This document shows positions 42,852-53,060 of a stretch of 64,000 nt of DNA, one piece after another. The DNA is from JACCTU01 sp963798985. GTDB taxonomy: Bacteria; Actinomycetota; Thermoleophilia; Gaiellales; Gaiellaceae. How positions within the stretch are numbered: position 1 is the stretch's first letter; the number at the start of each line of letters is the position of its first letter. The notes beneath the pieces were generated by a model, which made no database searches, was not told where the DNA came from, and worked only from the letters and a program-made list of their open reading frames with translations. The position numbers and the translations under genes were made by a program. The stretch is from assembly GCA_963798985.1 (NCBI GenBank), contig CAWCVL010000007.1:558001-622000 (forward strand), written 5' to 3'.

Positions 42852-43786
42852 CCCGGCGCCGCGCCTGGATCGCGGCGCAGCTGCTCTTCGTCGTTGCGCT
42901 GGTCGTCTTCCTCGCCTTCGCCCTTGAGGACACCTGGGCGGACGCCGGCCCGCGGCTTCGCGACGCGGACGTCGGCGACCTGCTGATCGCGACCGGGCTC
43001 GTCGGCGCGTACTACTGCCTGTTCGTGATCGGCTGGCAGTGGATCCTTCGCGCTCTGGACGTTCGCGTGACGTACGACGTCGCACTGCAGGCGGAGATGG
43101 CCTCGATGCTCGCGAAGTACGTGCCGGGCGGCATCTGGACGCCGGCTGCGCGCGTAGTCTGGCTGCGGAAGGCGGGCGTCGAGGCGGCGACGCCGCTCGT
43201 GCTCTCGTCGATCTTGCTCGAGGCCGGTCTGTCGGCGGTCTCGGGCGTCGGCGTGTTCGTTGCGGGCCTCGCGATCATCGGCGGGGCCGACGCACCGCTC
43301 CTGCCACTCATCCTGTTCAGCGCGGTCGTCGTCGTCGCGTTGCACCCGCGCGTGTTTCGCTGGCTTGCGGCACGGGTCTTCCGCCCGTTCGGTGGAGTGG
43401 ATCTCCCGGAGCTCCCGTACCGGGTGCTGATCGGACTGCTCGTGTTCTACGCGTTCTCGTGGATTGTCGGAGGGGCGGCGTTGCTGTTCCTCATTCGCTC
43501 GCTGGGAGGCGACGCTGGAGCCGAGACGATCGTCTTCCTGGGCGGTGTTGCGGCGGTGGGCGCCATCGTTGCCGTGCTCTCGATCATCACTCCGTCGGGC
43601 CTCGGCGTCCGCGAGGCGACGATGTACGGCCTCGTCCTCGCAGTGGCGCCGAGTGGCGTCGCACTCGGGGTCGTCGTCCTGAACCGCATCGTGATCACCG
43701 TCGTCGAAGGCGTGTTGCTCCTCGTTGGCGCGCTGCTGTGGAGGCGCCGGCGCGCTGCGCTCCGCAGCGCCCCTGTGACGCCCTGA
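42848..43786 (+). CDS. UPF0104 / lysyl-PG-synthase-type membrane protein
   Basis: A 312-residue polytopic membrane protein with about eight helices, similar to the flippase-like transmembrane domain of the LPG_synthase_TM / UPF0104 family. Typical segments are LAKYVPGGIWTPAARVVWLR (the GK.iPGg.g..ar motif) and TPSGLGVREATMYGLVLAVA (the PgGlGvrE motif). No aminoacyl-transfer domain follows. Substrate unknown. It is wedged between miaB and miaA with ATGA-type overlaps. Confidence 0.78.
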   Translation: MTRRRAWIAAQLLFVVALVVFLAFALEDTWADAGPRLRDADVGDLLIATGLVGAYYCLFVIGWQWILRALDVRVTYDVALQAEMASMLAKYVPGGIWTPAARVVWLRKAGVEAATPLVLSSILLEAGLSAVSGVGVFVAGLAIIGGADAPLLPLILFSAVVVVALHPRVFRWLAARVFRPFGGVDLPELPYRVLIGLLVFYAFSWIVGGAALLFLIRSLGGDAGAETIVFLGGVAAVGAIVAVLSIITPSGLGVREATMYGLVLAVAPSGVALGVVVLNRIVITVVEGVLLLVGALLWRRRRAALRSAPVTP

Positions 43787-44697
43787 TGGTCGTCGGTGTC
43801 TTCGGGCCGACCGCGTCCGGGAAGACCGCCGTTGCCGAGGTCCTGGCCGACCGGGTCGAAGGCGAGCTCGTGTCCGCCGACGCGATGCAGGCGTACCGGG
43901 GGTTGCCGATCCTGACGAACCAGTCCGACCGGCCGACGAGGCTCGTCGGTGTCTGGCCGCTCGACCACGAGGCATCGGTCGCGGAGTACCAAGAGCTCGC
44001 GCAGGCGGCGGTCGACGAGGTCATCGCCGACGGGCGAACTCCGGTGGTGTCCGGCGGGACCGGTCTCTACCTCCGTGCGGCGCTCGCGGGGCTCGCGCTT
44101 CCGCCGCCCGCGCCTGCCGCCACTCGCGCGCGGCTGGAGCGGCTGTACGACAGTCTCGGTCCCGAGCGCGCGCACGCGGCGCTGGCGGAGCGCGATCCGG
44201 TCGCGGCGGGACGCATTCACGCGAACGACCGGCGTCGGGTCGTCCGGGCGCTCGAGCTCGTCGAGGTCGGCTCGTCGCTCGCTCCGACCTCGGACACGCT
44301 CTGGGGCGGGGGGTACCGGCATCCGACCGTCGTGGTCGGTCTCGAGGTGCCACGTGAGGAGCTCGGAGCGCGCATCGAGGCTCGGACGCGCTCGATGGTC
44401 GAGCGCGGCGTCGTCGAGGAGGCGCGCCGGGCGCTCGCCGGCCCCGTCTCCCAGACCGCGCTCGCGGTCCACGGCCTGCGCGACTTTGCCGAGCTGCCGC
44501 TCGAGGAGGCGGTCGAGACGTACAACCGGCGCGTTCGCCGCTACGCCGCGTACCAGCGGAAGTGGATGCGCCGCATCCCCGGCGTCGTCATCATCGACGC
44601 GAACCGTCCCACGACCGAGGTGGCCGATGAGATCGTCGCGCTGGCACGCGCACGGGAACGTGTACCTGGTGACGGAGCCCTCCGGGCTGACGGCTGA
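43786..44697 (+). CDS. miaA: tRNA dimethylallyltransferase (divergent)
   Basis: MiaA, about 303 residues, prenylates A37 of tRNAs reading U. The P-loop GVFGPTASGKTAVAEVL and VSGGTGLYLRAALAGL are standard, and the late RRVRRYAAYQRKWMRRIPGV is typical. Two conserved regions differ: the usual DSxQ reads SADAMQAYRGLPILTNQ, also lacking GTAKP, and the PHHLID block is replaced by LVGVWPLDHEASVAEYQ. ATG overlaps the upstream TGA; its 3' end overlaps dapF by 71 bp. Confidence 0.87.
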   Translation: MVVGVFGPTASGKTAVAEVLADRVEGELVSADAMQAYRGLPILTNQSDRPTRLVGVWPLDHEASVAEYQELAQAAVDEVIADGRTPVVSGGTGLYLRAALAGLALPPPAPAATRARLERLYDSLGPERAHAALAERDPVAAGRIHANDRRRVVRALELVEVGSSLAPTSDTLWGGGYRHPTVVVGLEVPREELGARIEARTRSMVERGVVEEARRALAGPVSQTALAVHGLRDFAELPLEEAVETYNRRVRRYAAYQRKWMRRIPGVVIIDANRPTTEVADEIVALARARERVPGDGALRADG

Positions 44698-45358
44698 CCG
44701 AGTGCGCGAGCTCGTCGGCGACGCCGACGGCATCCTCGAGGTGACGGACGACGGCGAGGTCACGATCTGGAACCCCGATGGATCGCAAGCGGAGATGTCC
44801 GGGAACGGAACGCGGATCGCGGCCCGGTGGCTCGCGGAGCGGACGGGCGAGGACGTCGTCACGGTGCGCGTCGGGCCGCGCGTCGTCGTTGCGCGGATGC
44901 TCGGCGGGGACGACGTCGAGCAGGAGCTCGGCGACGTTCGCGTGGGCGCGGTCGAGGTGGTCGACGGCATCGAGGTGATCGCGGTCGACGTCGGCAATCC
45001 GCACGCGGTCGTGCTCGGCGATCCCGCGGAGCTGCCGGCTCTCGGGCCAAGACTGGAGAATCACGAGCGCTTTCCGAATCGCACCAACGTGCAGGTTGCG
45101 AGGGTGGACGCGCCGGGCGAGGTGACGGCACGTGTCTGGGAGCGTGGGGTGGGCGAGACGAGCGCGTCGGGCACGAGCGCGGTCGCCGTCGCCGCGGCGA
45201 CGCACCCGGCCGGCGGTGAGGTCGTCGTCCACTTCCCGGGCGGCGACCTGCACGTCCGCCTCGAAAACGGCCGCGCCTTCCTGCGCGGCCCGGCCGCTCC
45301 CGTGGACGAATCGTCACAGGATTTGCCCGAAGAACCTCGCTTCCGCCCGATACCCTGA
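44627..45358 (+). CDS. dapF: Diaminopimelate epimerase with Ser at both catalytic positions
   Basis: A DapF-family protein, about 243 residues, expected to convert LL- to meso-diaminopimelate. Family text: HAHGNVYLVTEPSGL, WNPDGSQAEMSGNGTRIAAR, VDVGNPHAVVLGDP, and VWERGVGETSASGTSAVAVA. In characterised enzymes the two catalytic residues are the Cys in (M)CGNG.R and the Cys in GETxACGTG. Here both are Ser, encoded TCC (44796-44798) and TCG. The remaining fold and substrate residues look intact. ATG at 44627, inside the end of miaA, is chosen because it supplies the conserved N-terminal strand. It is shorter than the usual 270-290 residues. Confidence 0.85.
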   Translation: MRSSRWHAHGNVYLVTEPSGLTADRVRELVGDADGILEVTDDGEVTIWNPDGSQAEMSGNGTRIAARWLAERTGEDVVTVRVGPRVVVARMLGGDDVEQELGDVRVGAVEVVDGIEVIAVDVGNPHAVVLGDPAELPALGPRLENHERFPNRTNVQVARVDAPGEVTARVWERGVGETSASGTSAVAVAAATHPAGGEVVVHFPGGDLHVRLENGRAFLRGPAAPVDESSQDLPEEPRFRPIP

Positions 45359-45379
45359 GCTTCCCCGGGTGGGTGGGGG

Positions 45380-46601
45380 TTAGGGATGGGAACGGCCCTC
45401 CGAGCGCGCCCGCCAAGCCTCGGCCATTCGGATCCTGTCCAGCATGGACGGGTGGGTGTCGAACAGGGCGGATGCCCACGCGGGCGGGGACGGGTCGGCG
45501 AGGGCGAACTCCGTGAAATGGACGAAGAGCTGCCGCGCGCCGTCGGGGTCCTCCGTCGTCTGGAGCGCGACCCAGTCGGCCTCCGCTTCCATCCTGCGAC
45601 CGATCACATTGAAGATCGGCTGAGCCGCCATGCTGAGCGCCACGAAGGCGAAGAGCGCGACCGGCACCGCCTGCGCCTCACGGAGCGTGCCGCGCCGACG
45701 CGTCGCGACCGCGATCAGGAACGTGCCGGGCACCGCAAAGAGCGCGTACCAGCCGACGCCCTTCCAGATGTGCTCCCGCGAGTGATGTGCGATCTCGTGC
45801 GCGAGCACCATCCGCACCTCGTCGTCGGCGAAGCGCCCGTCGAGAAGCGTGTCCCAGATGAAGACCTTGCGCGACGCGTCCATCCCCGCGGCGAACGCGT
45901 TCGGCGAGTCGGTGTACGCGCTGACCTCCTCGACTCGAACGGGAATCGACTCGGTGCCCTGCTCGCGCGCGTACTCGCGCGCGGCGGTCACCAGCGCCGC
46001 GTCTCGCAGCGGACGATCGTCCGGAACCAGCCAGGGGAAGGTGTAGGAGAACAGGACGTACAGGCCGACGAACACCGGAGCGCCTGCGACCCACCAGCGC
46101 CCGCGCAGCAGCTGTGCGAAGCCCATCACGATCACGAGCGCGAGGCAGATAAACGCGAACTCGACCGTGAGGCTGAGCCAGTAGGCGAACAGCCACTCGA
46201 GGTAGCCGACGTCGTCCGCAGCGTCGTAGCGGCGCGCCCACCAGAGCTCGGCGAGCCCGAACGGGATCTGCGCGATCCAGAGGATGCCCTAGCCCGAGCA
46301 TCCCGAGCAGCATCCCGGTGCCGATCCGTCCGGCTGCCGACTCGCGCGCGAGGCGATGCCCGCGCCAGGCGTACAGCCCGAGCACGATCAGCACCACCGC
46401 CATCGACGCGAGCGAGTTCCAGTGGACGAACGTCTCGAAGTGCTCCGCCCTGTTCAGCTGCGCCGGTTCGAAGATCGCGCGCTCGTCGAGCGCCGGGAGC
46501 TTCAGCTCGTCGGGAACGTCCGTCGGCCACAGCGCCCAGGCGCCGAGCGCCGCGCAGGCGATCAGGACGAGCGCGGCGACGACGTGCTCAAGCCGGCGCA
46601 T
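45380..46601 (-). CDS. M48 (Ste24/HtpX-like) membrane zinc protease, one frameshift
   Basis: About 406 residues once corrected. N-terminal helices (start 46601; VVAALVLIACAALGAWALWP) lie in one frame and the rest in another. An extra base in a C-run near 46287-46295 also creates an in-frame TAG. The corrected join reads GMLGLGILWIAQIPFGLAEL. The protease core has the zinc motif MVLAHEIAHHSREHIW and the third ligand Glu in RMEAEADWVALQ, plus DTHPSMLDRIRMAEAW. Long Ste24-type N-terminal helices suggest a CAAX-protease-like M48A enzyme. Last gene of the dapE-dapC-dapD run. Confidence 0.82.
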
Positions 46602-47847
46602 CGACCGGCGTGGGCGGTAGCTCGGCCCACGGGGTCTCGACCGGCTCGAGCGTCGGCGGGCCGCTGAACGGATAGCGGTCCGTCACGAGCGTCGCATACG
46701 CATTGACCTGCGCGTTGTAGCGGAGCGCGTACGCGCCCGCATTCCGCAGGCCTTCCGGCATCCGCCCGATCGCGAGCGCGGCGAACCAGCCGCCGACCCC
46801 CGCCGCGAACAACAGCGTGTTGAGTGCGCTGTTCAGGATGAACGCCGGCAGCCCCAGGAAGAACCGAAAGAGCGTCACCCAGCGGTTCTGCGGCTCCGGC
46901 GGGGCGACGTACACCTCGATGGGGTAGCCGGCCTGACCGGTGAAGCCCGGAAACGGGTTCGCGACCATGAAGAGGAAGGCACCGACGTGAGTCTGGTACC
47001 GCACGTACGCCGCGAGGAAGCGACGAAGCGAGGCTGCAGGGCGGCCTGTCGCGAGTGCGAAGAACCACTGGCCGATGACCGCGAAGAACGCGGCGATGCC
47101 CCAGAGCAACAGCCACACCATGTGCGGCACGGTGAGGAAGAGGCGGAAGAAGGTCGTCAGACGAGACCGTCGGCGATCGTCGCTCACCTCGAGAGCGATC
47201 GGGTGCTCCGGGTTTGGACCCGCAGACGCGGGAAGCGTCGGATCGCCCGTCGGATACGTCGGCGTGACGAGCAGCAGGTACGCGTACGTCTCCGCCGAGT
47301 AGCGCAGCCCGTACGCGGCGACGTTGCGCAGACCGTGCGGCATCTCGCCTCGCGCAAGACACGCGAACCACCCCAGGACGGCTGCCGTCAGCACCAGGCC
47401 GCCGCTGATCGCGAAGGAGCGGTCACCGAAGCCCCCGGCTGGTCCGCCGCCCGTTACGAGCGCCAGGAAGAGGAGCGCCGGGATCGCGAGCAGGAAGCGG
47501 AAGCCGGCAGTCAGCCTCGGCTGGAGCTCGGCCGCGTCCAGCTCGACGTCGATCGGGTACCCCGGCTCACCGAGGAACCCGGGAAACGGGTTGGCAGCCA
47601 GCGCGACGTACGCGCCGACGTGCGTCGCGTACCGAATGTAGGCGACGTGAAAGCTCTGCAGCGGGTCGGCCGGACGGCCGCGCACAACCGTGACGAACCA
47701 CTGCGCGATCGCGGTGAAGAAGACCGCGAACGTCCACAGCCCGAGCCAGACGAAGTGCGGAATCGCCAGGAAGAGCCGAAAGAAGACCGTGAGCCGGGAG
47801 CGACCGCGGTCGTCGTTGACGATCAGGCGCACCGGCCGATCGTTCAC
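46588..47847 (-). CDS. DUF4389 membrane protein with internal duplication
   Basis: A 419-residue membrane protein made of two similar halves. Each half starts with a DUF4389 unit (LIVNDDRGRSRLTVFFRLFL and LEVSDDRRRSRLTTFFRLFL), followed by paired helices, a YxRYxTHVGAY-like motif (AYIRYATHVGAYVALAANPF / AYVRYQTHVGAFLFMVANPF) and a second helix pair. The function of DUF4389 is unknown. The GTG at 47847 overlaps the dapD TGA; longer in-frame starts would run antisense-free through dapD and are rejected. Confidence 0.78.
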   Translation of the reverse strand: MNDRPVRLIVNDDRGRSRLTVFFRLFLAIPHFVWLGLWTFAVFFTAIAQWFVTVVRGRPADPLQSFHVAYIRYATHVGAYVALAANPFPGFLGEPGYPIDVELDAAELQPRLTAGFRFLLAIPALLFLALVTGGGPAGGFGDRSFAISGGLVLTAAVLGWFACLARGEMPHGLRNVAAYGLRYSAETYAYLLLVTPTYPTGDPTLPASAGPNPEHPIALEVSDDRRRSRLTTFFRLFLTVPHMVWLLLWGIAAFFAVIGQWFFALATGRPAASLRRFLAAYVRYQTHVGAFLFMVANPFPGFTGQAGYPIEVYVAPPEPQNRWVTLFRFFLGLPAFILNSALNTLLFAAGVGGWFAALAIGRMPEGLRNAGAYALRYNAQVNAYATLVTDRYPFSGPPTLEPVETPWAELPPTPVDAPA

Positions 47848-48680
47848 GTCGCGACCCCGTGCTCCCGCAACGCGTCGTTCAGGCTCGTCTTCAGGTCGGT
47901 GGAGGCGTTGCGTGTCCCGACGATCAGCGCGCAGGGGATGTCGAACGTCCCGGCGGCGTACTCCTTCGCACGTGTGCCGGGGATCACCACCGAGCGAGGT
48001 GGCACGTAGCCGCGATGCTCGACGGGCTTGTCGCCCGTCACATCGATGATCGGGATCGACGACGTCAGGACCACGTTCGCGCCGAGCACGGCACCTTCGC
48101 CCACGATCGTTCCCTCGGTGACGATGCAGCGCGAGCCCACGAACGCGCCGTCCTCGACGATCACCGGCCGTGCCCCGGGAGGCTCGAGGACGCCTCCGAT
48201 GCCGACGCCGCCGGCGAGATGGACGTCGGCGCCGATCTGGGCGCAGGACCCGACCGTCGCCCAGGTGTCGACCATGGTGCGCGGCCCGACCCAGGCGCCG
48301 ATGTTCACGTAGCTCGGCATCAGCACAACGTCGGGCGACAGGAAGGAGCCGAAGCGCGCCGCCGCCGGCGGCACGACGCGAACGCCGCGCTCGCTGTAGT
48401 CGCGCTTCAGCGGAATCTTGTCGTGGTAGAGAAAGGGGCCGAGCTCGACCGGCTCCATCTTGCGGAGCCGGAAGTAGAGCAGGATCGCCTTCTTCACCCA
48501 CTCGTGGACGACCCACTCCTCGTCGCGCTTCTCCGCGACGCGCAGCTCACCGCGGTCGAGCGCGGCGATCGTCTCCTCGACGACGTTGGCACGTGCAGGG
48601 TCGAGGTCCGCCCAGAGCGCCTCGATCTCCGACTCGAGGCTCAGAGAACGTCCTCGAGGACGGCGACCGCCTCCGCGCAC
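47844..48680 (-). CDS. dapD: Tetrahydrodipicolinate N-succinyltransferase
   Basis: DapD, up to 278 residues, succinylates tetrahydrodipicolinate. It is of the E. coli type: ALDRGELRVAEKRDEEWVVH, VVPPAAARFGSFLSPDVVLM, then PSYVNIGAWV, MVDTWATVGSCAQIGADVHL and SGGVGIGG-like LAGGVGIGGVLEP. These form the left-handed beta-helix of hexapeptide repeats. The start is uncertain: ATG 48680 overlaps the dapC end by 40 bp, and the conserved sequence begins about 15 residues later (LESEIEALWADL). The mycobacterial DapD type is different and longer. Confidence 0.92.
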   Translation of the reverse strand: MRGGGRRPRGRSLSLESEIEALWADLDPARANVVEETIAALDRGELRVAEKRDEEWVVHEWVKKAILLYFRLRKMEPVELGPFLYHDKIPLKRDYSERGVRVVPPAAARFGSFLSPDVVLMPSYVNIGAWVGPRTMVDTWATVGSCAQIGADVHLAGGVGIGGVLEPPGARPVIVEDGAFVGSRCIVTEGTIVGEGAVLGANVVLTSSIPIIDVTGDKPVEHRGYVPPRSVVIPGTRAKEYAAGTFDIPCALIVGTRNASTDLKTSLNDALREHGVAT

Positions 48681-49789
48681 TCGTCCTCGGTCGGAACCAG
48701 CGCGAACCGGACGTAGCCTTCGCCTGCCGGGCCGAAGTACGACCCGGGAGCGACGACGACACCGTGCTCGAGCAGCCGCTCGGCGAACGAGACCGATGTC
48801 TCGTCACCGGGAGTCTCGACCCACAGGTACATCGTGGCTCGACTCCCGGCCAGGACGATCCCCTTGCGCGCGAACAGATCGAGAAACAGCGCGCGCTTGC
48901 GGCCGTACAGCGCACGGTTGCGCTCGACGTGCTCCTCGTCGCCCCACGCGGCGATCGCAGCGCGCTGGACGAACACCTGGGGCGCTGTGCCGACGTTCGG
49001 GCGGAACTTCCGGAGCGCCTCGATCACGTCCTCGTTCGCCGCGACGAACCCGCAGCGGTAACCGGTCATCGACGAACGCTTGGACAACGTGTTGAACACG
49101 ACCATGTTGCGCCGGTTCTGGACCTGGAGCGCGGACGCCGGCGGTTCGTCGAACCAGAGCTCGGTGTACGCCTCGTCGGAGCAGACGAGCACGTCGTGCT
49201 CGAGCGCGATCTCCGACAGTCGTTCGTAGAACTCGAGCGGGGCGACCGCCCCCGTCGGGTTGTTCGGGTAGCAGACCCAGACGAGCGCGGTGCGCGACCA
49301 GGTCTCGTCGTCGACGGCGTCGAGATCGGGCAGGAAGTCGTGTTCGGCGCGCAGGGGTAGCGTTCCGATCTCCGCGCCGGCGAAGAGCGCCCCCCGTTCG
49401 TAGACGGGGTAGCCGGGCTCGGGCAGCAGCACGAGGTTCTTGCCTGCCGCCGCGTCGAGGACGACCTGTGCGAAGAGGAAGATCGCCTCCTTGGAGCCGT
49501 ACGTCGGGATCAGCTCGCGGTCGGGGTCCAGCTCGACGTCGAACCGCCGCCCGGCCCAGGCGGCGATCGCCTGACGCAGCTCGGGCAGGCCGACCGCAGC
49601 GGGGTAGCCCGTTGCCTCGTCGAGCGCGGCGGTCAGTGCGGCCTTGATCAGCGGATCGGTCGGCTCGCGCGGGTCGCCCATGCCGAAGTCGAAGATGCGG
49701 ACGCCTTCGGCGGCTTTCCGGCGCTTCGCCTCCTCGATTCGGACGAACGGGTAGACGGTCTGGGCCGCGAGTACGGGGGAGACGTGCAC
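48641..49789 (-). CDS. dapC: Succinyldiaminopimelate aminotransferase (class I/II)
   Basis: A 382-residue PLP aminotransferase. The PLP Lys is in NTLSKRSSMTGYRCGF. Other anchors are FGMGDPREPTDP, TGYPAAVGLPELRQAIAAW, VCYPNNPTGAVAPLEFYERL and CSDEAYTELW. The assignment as DapC rests on this fold plus its position between dapE and dapD. GTG start, 9 bp after dapE. Class I aminotransferases can be promiscuous, so another acceptor is possible. Confidence 0.88.
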   Translation of the reverse strand: MHVSPVLAAQTVYPFVRIEEAKRRKAAEGVRIFDFGMGDPREPTDPLIKAALTAALDEATGYPAAVGLPELRQAIAAWAGRRFDVELDPDRELIPTYGSKEAIFLFAQVVLDAAAGKNLVLLPEPGYPVYERGALFAGAEIGTLPLRAEHDFLPDLDAVDDETWSRTALVWVCYPNNPTGAVAPLEFYERLSEIALEHDVLVCSDEAYTELWFDEPPASALQVQNRRNMVVFNTLSKRSSMTGYRCGFVAANEDVIEALRKFRPNVGTAPQVFVQRAAIAAWGDEEHVERNRALYGRKRALFLDLFARKGIVLAGSRATMYLWVETPGDETSVSFAERLLEHGVVVAPGSYFGPAGEGYVRFALVPTEDECAEAVAVLEDVL

Positions 49790-49798
49790 GCCTGGAGC

Positions 49799-50866
49799 CT
49801 AGGGACTGATGAAGACGCGAAGCGCCTCGAAGCAGCGCTCGAGCGCCGCGATCTCGATCTGCTCGTCACGCGTGTGCGCGAAGCGTGGCGCACCCGGCCC
49901 GAAATTGACCGCGTCCAGGCCGCGCTCGGCGAACTGGGCGACCGGCGTCCAGGCCTGCTTCGGCGTGATCGAAAACCCGCCGACGTCCCGTAGCCGCTGC
50001 ACGAGCTCGTTGTCGACGACCACAGGCGCGGCGGGAGAGTGGCTGACGATCTCGACCTCTTCGCCGGCCAGCTCTCGGAGTCGGGCCTCTGCCTCGGCCG
50101 GCGTGCGGTGTGGCGCGTAGCGGAAGTTGAGCGTCGCCTCGACGAGGTCAGGGACGACGTTGTCCGCACGGCCGCCTTCGATCCGCGTCAGGCTCAACAC
50201 CTCGCGAAACGGCAGCCCCTCGACCTGGACGTCGTGCGGCGCGAGCCCCGCGACGCGCGCGAGCCCCTCGACTGCGAGGTCGATCGCGTTCACGCCGAGC
50301 CACGGCCGCGCGGTATGTGCGCTCCGACCCGTGAAGCGAAGCCGGGCGTTGATGTTCCCGACGCAACCGACCTGGAGCTCGTTGTCCGTCGGCTCGAGGA
50401 CGACGACGAGCGCGGCGTCGGCGATCAGCCCGCCGTCGAAGAGGCGCGGCAGGGGGCTGTGCTCGACCGAGATCTCCTCTCGTGGGAAGAAGAGGAACGC
50501 CGGATCGAGGGCGAGTTCGTCGGCGGCAGCGGCCCACCGCGCCAGCTCGACCATCACCGCGAGCCCGCCTTTCATGTCGCTCGCGCCGAGCCCGTGCACC
50601 GCTCCGCCGTCGATTCGGCCGGGCAGGTTCCCGTTCTCCGGGACGGTGTCGAGGTGCCCAGCGAAGACGACGAGCGGGTGCTCGCCGCTCCCCCGCCGGT
50701 AGAGCAGAGTGAGATCGTCGTCGTAGACGAGCTCCAGGGGCACCGAGGCCCGCACGACCTCGGCGAGGCTCTCCTCCTGCCGGCTCTCGGAGGGGACGTC
50801 GACGAGCTGGAGCGTCCGCGCGGCTAGGTCGAGGGGCACGCGGGGATTCTGCACGGGCCGGGGCAT
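49799..50866 (-). CDS. dapE: Succinyl-diaminopimelate desuccinylase
   Basis: An M20 metallopeptidase, about 346-355 residues, removing succinate from N-succinyl-LL-DAP. Metal motifs: VVFAGHLDTVPENGN, GLGASDMKGGLAVMVEL, FLFFPREEISVEHSPLPRLF and a late GPGAPRFAHTRDEQIEI. An ATG at 50866 gives the longest form, but a GTG at 50839 is attractive: CAGAAT lies exactly 6 nt before it (minus strand 50851-50846) and the conserved LDLAARTLQLVDVPS begins there. First gene of a dapE-dapC-dapD-DUF4389-M48 operon. Confidence 0.9.
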   Translation of the reverse strand: MPRPVQNPRVPLDLAARTLQLVDVPSESRQEESLAEVVRASVPLELVYDDDLTLLYRRGSGEHPLVVFAGHLDTVPENGNLPGRIDGGAVHGLGASDMKGGLAVMVELARWAAAADELALDPAFLFFPREEISVEHSPLPRLFDGGLIADAALVVVLEPTDNELQVGCVGNINARLRFTGRSAHTARPWLGVNAIDLAVEGLARVAGLAPHDVQVEGLPFREVLSLTRIEGGRADNVVPDLVEATLNFRYAPHRTPAEAEARLRELAGEEVEIVSHSPAAPVVVDNELVQRLRDVGGFSITPKQAWTPVAQFAERGLDAVNFGPGAPRFAHTRDEQIEIAALERCFEALRVFISP

Positions 50867-50869
50867 AAT
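50846..50869. promoter_or_regulatory. Divergent dapE / hflX promoter
   Basis: Plus strand: CATAAT (50864-50869) is 7 nt before the hflX GTG (50877). Minus strand: CAGAAT (50851-50846) is 6 nt before the GTG at 50839 proposed for dapE. The hflX -10 box would include the upstream dapE ATG triplet, which supports the shorter dapE start. Both mRNAs would be leaderless. Confidence 0.4.
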
Positions 50870-50876
50870 CCGTCTC

Positions 50877-52174
<1,298 letters not shown>

Positions 52175-52178
<4 letters not shown>

Positions 52179-52606
52179 TCGAGCTTCCGATCCGGCGCCT
52201 GCGGCCGGACGCCCAGGTGCCGACGCGGGCGTACGCGGGCGACGCCGGGATCGACCTCGCCGCCTGCGATCGGGTCGAGCTGGCTCCGGGCGAGCGCGCG
52301 CTCGTCTCGACGGGGCTCGCGATCGCGATCCCGGAGGGCTATGCGGGCTACGTGCAGCCCCGCTCCGGGCTCGCGACCAAGCACGGGATCTCGATCGTGA
52401 ACACGCCGGGCCTCGTCGACTCCGGGTACCGCGGCGAGCTGCTCGTGAACCTCCTGAACACCGACCCGCGCGAGCGGTTCGTGGTCGAGCCCGGCATGCG
52501 GATCGCGCAACTCGTCGTGCTTGCCGTGCCCGCCGTCGAGCCCGTCGAGGTCGACGAGCTGCCCGAGAGCGACCGCGGCGTCCGCGGGTTCGGCTCGTCG
52601 GCCTGA
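52175..52606 (+). CDS. dut: dUTP diphosphatase
   Basis: Trimeric dUTPase, 143 residues, of normal length. The five motifs are present: YAGDAGIDLAAC (1), QPRSGLATKHGISIVNTPGL (2 and start of 3), VDSGYRGELLVNLLN (3), GMRIAQLVVLAV (4) and the C-terminal DRGVRGFGSSA (5). GTG start overlapping hflX, ATG-overlap with the nudix gene. Confidence 0.95.
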
Positions 52607-53060
52607 TGCAGCCGCGGATCCGCGTGTCCGCGCTGCTGCGGTGGGAGGGCCGCATCCTGCTCTGCCGCCACGAGAAGCCCGGGAAGGAGTACTGGCTGCT
52701 GCCGGGCGGCGGGAGTGGACGCGGGTGAGAGCCTGGCCGACGCCCTGCACCGGGAGCTGCTCGAGGAGGTCGGGATCGACGACGAGCTCCCGCTCGAGGG
52801 GCCGATCGCGATCGCGGACTCGATCGCGCCGGAGCGGAGCTTCGCGGCGAAGCACGTCGTGCACATCGTCTTCTCCGGCGACCTGACCGGACGCTCGCTC
52901 GAGCAGGTCACCTCGAAGGACGCGGCCGTCCGCGGGCACCGGCTCTTCGCGCGTCGCCGACCTGGACGACATCGTGCTGCACCCGCCGATCCAGCGCTTC
53001 CTCCAGCGGTGGCGACCGGGCGATCCGGTCGTCTATCTCGGCGCGGTCTGGGTGCCCTAG
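52606..53060 (+). CDS. NUDIX hydrolase, two frameshifts
   Basis: About 150 residues if corrected. The first frame (ATG 52606) reads IRVSALLRWEGRILLCRHEK up to WLLPGGG. An extra base near 52711-52714 shifts into VDAGESLADALHRELLEEVG, which completes the Nudix box (GGGVDAGESx7RELxEEVG). A second extra base near 52952 shifts into VADLDDIVLHPPIQRFLQRW, ending in GAVWVP. Substrate unknown. It converges on gatD with a 4-bp overlap of stop codons. Both breaks are single-base. Confidence 0.75.

Noticed and set aside
40191..43085. Very long open frame antisense to rny and miaB
   Set aside because: It is Arg/Asp/His-rich with no recognisable domain, and the opposite strand encodes complete RNase Y and MiaB. 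Long antisense frames are expected at this GC content.
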